Part shown: piece after piece, positions 7,399-9,386 of the stretch | Layout of the letters: each line of letters begins with the position of its first letter | Position numbering within the stretch: the stretch's first letter is position 1 | Origin: Calditrichia bacterium | Lineage (GTDB): Bacteria; Calditrichota; Calditrichia; RBG-13-44-9 | Direction: 5' to 3' | Length of the DNA stretch: 9,386 bases | NCBI GenBank assembly: GCA_026991005.1 | Contig: JALXCH010000013.1 | Coordinates: 1-9,386, forward strand | Program-made: the position numbers and the translations under genes | Notes under the pieces: generated by a model | What the model was told of the DNA's origin: nothing | The model's database searches: none | The model's input: the letters and a program-made list of their open reading frames with translations, nothing else

Positions 7399-7500
7399 AA
7401 CATGCTCCTTTTGTTTGGGTTAAGCCTCCACCGCCCGGACGCTTTTACCATCCGAGGCTACTCTCCCCGGACACCCCGTAAAAGCCAGGACGATGTGTGT
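7399..7500 (-). promoter_or_regulatory. Structured rpsB 5' leader with competing stems
   Basis: Read on the minus strand, GCTTTTAC (7478-7485) pairs with GTAAAAGC (7441-7448), a perfect 8-bp stem. Inside it TCCGGGG (7465-7471) pairs with CCTCGGA (7451-7457) over a seven-base loop. The CCTCGGA side has two alternative partners nearer the start codon: AGCCTC (7454-7459) with GAGGCT (7423-7428), and CTCGGA with the second TCCGGG (7434-7439). rpsB leaders are known targets of S2 autoregulation in other bacteria, so autogenous control of rpsB-tsf is the likely role; this is inferred from structure and position. No convincing promoter is seen between the rpsI terminator and this leader. Confidence 0.55.
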
Positions 7501-7511
7501 GATTTTTTGAA

Positions 7512-7544
7512 CAAAAAACCCTTCCATCGCCATGCGGGAAGGGT
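7512..7544 (-). terminator. Intrinsic terminator after rplM-rpsI
   Basis: On the minus strand ACCCTTCC (7537-7544) pairs perfectly with GGAAGGGT (7518-7525) around an 11-base loop, followed directly by a run of T (7513-7518 as A on the plus strand). It begins 16 bases after the rpsI stop codon. This is a textbook rho-independent terminator, so rpsB needs either its own promoter or partial read-through. Confidence 0.85.
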
Positions 7545-7560
7545 CGCGTAAATCCAGAAA

Positions 7561-7947
7561 TTAGCGTTTGGAGAACTGGAAACGTTTGCGTGCTTTGGGA
7601 CGACCGTATTTTTTGCGCTCCACTTCGCGGGGATCACGGGTCAGGAAACCACCCGCTCGCAGTTCGGGACGCAATTCTTCGTTCCACTTCAGCAGTGCAC
7701 GAGCAATGCCGTGCCGTAGCGCCTCGGCCTGCCCTGTAAGCCCACCACCGACAATGGTCGCCTTCACATCAAACTTCCCTAACGTTTCCGTTGCCTGAAA
7801 CGGTTGTTCAATTACCATCTTCAGAATGGGTCGCTTGAAGTATTCTTCTACAGTTCGGCCATTAACAATAATCTCACCTTTTCCCGGATACAGACGAACA
7901 CGAGCTGTAGCTGTTTTTCTTCGACCGGTTGCGTAATAAACTTCCAT
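7561..7947 (-). CDS. rpsI: 30S ribosomal protein S9
   Basis: S9 sits in the head of the 30S subunit, and its C-terminal tail reaches the P-site tRNA anticodon stem. The 128-residue protein starts with [16 protein letters not shown] (4-19), carries the family signature [20 protein letters not shown] (67-86), and ends in the basic tail [19 protein letters not shown] followed by the invariant SKR (126-128). The ATG has GAGGA (7955-7959) seven bases upstream. It starts 15 bp after the rplM stop, the standard bacterial rplM-rpsI pairing, and is followed by a strong terminator. Confidence 0.98.
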   Translation of the reverse strand: MEVYYATGRRKTATARVRLYPGKGEIIVNGRTVEEYFKRPILKMVIEQPFQATETLGKFDVKATIVGGGLTGQAEALRHGIARALLKWNEELRPELRAGGFLTRDPREVERKKYGRPKARKRFQFSKR

Positions 7948-7962
7948 TTAATATTCCTCTAT

Positions 7963-8397
7963 TTAAAACTTTAACGGTTCCGGTTGTTGTGCTTGATGCG
8001 GATGATTGGGTCCGGCGTACACTTTCAGTTTTTTAAACATACGGCGTCCCAGTGCATTTTTGGGAAGCATCAGACGTACTGCATGTTCAATAATCCGCTC
8101 GGGATGCTTTTCCAGCATGCGCCGGTAAGGGATGTGTTTTTCTCCACCAGGATAACCGGAATGCGTGAAGTAGGTCTTCTGCTCGGCTTTCCGCCCGGTG
8201 ACCTTCACCTTCTCGGCATTGATGACAATGACAAAATCGCCCACATCCTGATGCGGAGCAAAATTGGGTTTATGTTTTCCCCGTAAAATGCTGGCTACTT
8301 GCGATGCCAGACGTCCCAGTACATAATCCTGGGCATCAATCACGTACCATTTTCGGTTCCGCATAATCTCTTCAGGTTTCGAATAATCCGTTCTCAA
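7963..8397 (-). CDS. rplM: 50S ribosomal protein L13, TTG start
   Basis: L13 is an early-assembly 23S rRNA-binding protein of the 50S subunit. The 144 residues contain [18 protein letters not shown] (15-32), the [18 protein letters not shown] block (53-70), the [12 protein letters not shown] region (74-85) and the signature [22 protein letters not shown] (108-129). TTG (8395-8397) is chosen as the start: AGGAGG (8406-8411) lies eight bases upstream, and the resulting N-terminus [10 protein letters not shown] matches the usual L13 start with a KPEE-like segment. The in-frame ATG at residue 12 has no ribosome binding site. It leads the rplM-rpsI operon behind a sigma-70-type promoter. Confidence 0.98.
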   Translation of the reverse strand: MRTDYSKPEEIMRNRKWYVIDAQDYVLGRLASQVASILRGKHKPNFAPHQDVGDFVIVINAEKVKVTGRKAEQKTYFTHSGYPGGEKHIPYRRMLEKHPERIIEHAVRLMLPKNALGRRMFKKLKVYAGPNHPHQAQQPEPLKF

Positions 8398-8430
8398 AAC
8401 AATATCCTCCTAAAAATTTTATAGCTCGCA

Positions 8431-8475
8431 AATTTACTGTGATTGCATAGAGCTGTCAAGTCCATTTATTTTTTT
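8431..8475 (-). promoter_or_regulatory. Promoter of rplM-rpsI
   Basis: On the minus strand a perfect TTGACA (8454-8459) is followed after 17 bp by TAAATT (8431-8436), four of six matches to the -10 consensus. A run of A and T just upstream of the -35 (8464-8477) resembles an UP element, common at ribosomal promoters. Transcription would start near 8424, leaving a short leader with the rplM ribosome binding site. Confidence 0.75.
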
Positions 8476-8477
8476 TC

Positions 8478-8847
8478 ATTACCATGAACGTATCGATTTA
8501 CCCACACCTCTCCTCCCGCTCGGGGGTAAAAAAATCGGGCGATAATGTAAAAAATATTCCGGCAAAATCCAACGCTGGATTGGAAAAATTTTTCCATTTT
8601 TGCTTTAATTAGGAGAAACGAATGTGTGCACATCATGTTTATTTTTCCTCAAATTGAAATGAACAGTTTCATAGCCCGGCTCCATTGGCACCGTTGCCGG
8701 AAGTTCTGTAAATCATGGTTTTTCAGAGGCAAGTGTGGTTTTTTGCGGAAAACCCGGAAGAGGGATTTGAACACGGAAAATAAAATTGGGTTACCGTTCG
8801 CCTACCCTTTTTCTCTCATCCCCTTCCCTTAAAACCTTCGATTTTAA
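8478..8847. other. Intergenic DNA between rplM promoter and etfB promoter candidate
   Basis: No convincing gene is present. Visible structures are a hairpin AATCCA-ACGC-TGGATT (8566-8581), a perfect 16-bp palindrome TGGAAAAATTTTTCCA (8581-8596) next to it, and a hairpin GGTTTT-TTGCGG-AAAACC downstream near 8734. A GTG-started frame (8626-8832) gives an unconvincing arginine/cysteine/phenylalanine-rich peptide with no family resemblance. Confidence 0.4.
8622..8657 (+). CDS. Possible 11-residue peptide with strong ribosome binding site
   Basis: AGGAG (8611-8615) stands six bases before an ATG that opens a frame of only 11 codons (MCAHHVYFSSN). It lies just downstream of a hairpin and a perfect palindrome. 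A leader peptide or small protein is possible, but no promoter of confidence precedes it, and the same AGGAG could instead serve the GTG at 8626. Weakly supported. Confidence 0.2.
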   Translation: MCAHHVYFSSN

Positions 8848-8876
8848 TTGACAATGCATATGGCAAATTGTATTTT
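8848..8876 (+). promoter_or_regulatory. Sigma-70-type promoter facing etfB
   Basis: A perfect TTGACA (8848-8853) is followed after 17 bp by TATTTT (8871-8876), four of six matches to the -10. The expected start is around 8882-8884. The transcript would cross a small open frame and the heptanucleotide array before reaching the etfB ribosome binding site about 390 nt later. It is the best plus-strand promoter seen upstream of etfB. Confidence 0.55.
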
Positions 8877-8881
8877 TAAAT

Positions 8882-8998
8882 ATGAAAAAAGCTCAGAAAA
8901 TTTTTGCCCATCACCACGCATTAAAAAATTGCGGGAATAGCGTTCAAAGAATGGAAACGGAATGGCATATTCAGAACCGACTGTTCTCCGGATTCTAA
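8882..8998 (+). CDS. Possible leaderless 38-residue ORF
   Basis: This ATG frame encodes a 38-residue peptide beginning MKKAQKIFAHHHALKN and ending NRLFSGF. It has no ribosome binding site, but its ATG falls almost exactly at the start expected for the promoter at 8848-8876, so it could be read from a leaderless message. The composition (three adjacent histidines, one cysteine) does not point to a family. It may be a coincidence. Confidence 0.2.
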   Translation: MKKAQKIFAHHHALKNCGNSVQRMETEWHIQNRLFSGF

Positions 8999-9003
8999 AA
9001 TTC

Positions 9004-9241
9004 GGAATTTGTGAATGGAAATTCGAGATTTGGAATTTGTTAGTGTAAATTTGGAAAATAAAATTTAAAGCGTGTTATTTGGAATTTTGAGTTTGTTAAT
9101 TGTGATTTGAAGTTTGAGTTTTAGAATTTAAAGTTTGTTATTTGGTGTTTGAAATTTGGATTTTGCTATTTGTTATCTGGAATTTGGAAATTGGTACTTG
9201 ATATTTAAAACTTGTGATTTGGGATTTGCTATTTGGAATTT
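9004..9241. repeat. Heptanucleotide array, 34 units in unbroken phase
   Basis: The 238 bp divide into exactly 34 consecutive 7-base units without an insertion or deletion, with consensus G-N-N-A-T-T-T. I count G at position 1 in 27 of 34 units and T at position 7 in 31. Two weaker units may extend it back to 8990. Individual units vary at positions 2-3, for example GGAATTT, GTGATTT, GAAATTT, GCTATTT and GTTATTT. The plus strand is nearly free of C (seven in 238). Three units make seven codons, so the minus-strand frame gives a fake seven-residue peptide repeat. It lies between the promoter candidate and etfB, so it would be transcribed as a 5' UTR. Confidence 0.9.
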
Positions 9242-9285
9242 TATCAATTAAGGTCAACTTTTTAAATGAATAAGGAGGAATGGCA

Positions 9286-9386
9286 GTGAATATTGCAGTA
9301 TGTATCAAACAGGTACCCGATACGGAAACCCGCCCCAAGATTGCTGAAAACGGCAAGGAGATGGAGCGGAGCGGAGTAAAATGGAT
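9286..9386 (+). CDS. etfB: Electron transfer flavoprotein beta subunit, N-terminal fragment
   Basis: ETF beta, with the alpha subunit, carries electrons from acyl-CoA and other dehydrogenases to the membrane quinone pool, or takes part in electron bifurcation. Only about 33 residues are in the window. They start NIAVCIKQVPDTETRPKI, the characteristic N-terminal strand and KQVPDTE motif of the family. Two in-frame starts are possible: ATG (9280-9282), only one base after AGGAGG (9273-9278), and GTG (9286-9288), seven bases after it. The GTG is preferred for spacing and because the family usually begins M-K/N-I-A-V. The gene continues past the window; etfA would be expected downstream. The 5' region holds the heptanucleotide array. 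Confidence 0.88.
   Translation, partial: MNIAVCIKQVPDTETRPKIAENGKEMERSGVKW

Noticed and set aside
8501..8545. Possible terminator around the CCCG/CGGG and A-run near 8520
   Set aside because: The loop is too small and the A/T run is on the wrong side for either neighbouring transcript.
8626..8832. 68-codon GTG-started frame
   Set aside because: Its arginine/cysteine/phenylalanine-rich sequence has no family resemblance, and the nearby AGGAG may belong to the ATG at 8622 or to nothing.
9138..9356. Minus-strand frame with SKFQIT-like heptapeptide repeats
   Set aside because: It is the heptanucleotide array read as codons, and it runs antisense through the etfB start.

Overview
The window reads as chromosomal DNA of a Gram-negative bacterium outside the best-studied phyla. 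A lipid A gene (lpxB) shows an outer membrane with lipopolysaccharide. The ribosomal-protein/translation-factor cluster is ordinary bacterial. The moderate-GC genes, strong AGGAGG-type ribosome binding sites, short EF-Ts and repeat-rich intergenic DNA would fit a Calditrichota/FCB-like lineage, but that placement is inference and no gene here settles it.

Layout. (1) Bases 1-1360 hold no convincing gene. The first ~540 are AT-rich and featureless; the rest is an island of palindromic and tandem repeats: 21-bp units forming hairpins with UNCG-type loops, a 67-bp block present twice 192 bp apart, and several short dispersed motifs. (2) A CRISPR array runs to 2537: fifteen identical 36-bp repeats, fifteen spacers of 39-44 bp, and a broken terminal repeat at the left end. 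The broken end, plus an AT-rich leader with a good minus-strand promoter on the right, suggests transcription leftwards. No cas gene is in the window. (3) A small HTH-like gene (3113-3358) lies beyond the leader, convergent with lpxB. (4) The minus strand from 8397 down to 3425 carries rplM-rpsI, then rpsB-tsf-pyrH-frr, then lpxB. rplM-rpsI has a clear sigma-70-type promoter and ends at an intrinsic terminator. rpsB has a structured leader with competing stems, likely a regulatory element. tsf, pyrH and frr are almost contiguous. (5) Bases 8460-9279 are non-coding apart from doubtful micro-ORFs and hold a 34-unit heptanucleotide array in perfect phase. (6) The window ends inside the start of an electron transfer flavoprotein beta subunit gene.

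Together the minus-strand genes make two 30S proteins and one 50S protein, the recycling factor for EF-Tu, the UMP kinase of pyrimidine synthesis, the ribosome recycling factor, and the lipid A disaccharide synthase.

The most unusual observation is at the left edge of the CRISPR array. Both halves of the CRISPR repeat can be found there, separated by ~33 bp of palindromic sequence belonging to the neighbouring dispersed repeat family. Other copies of that family carry one or other half-repeat too, so the CRISPR repeat and the palindromic family look connected.
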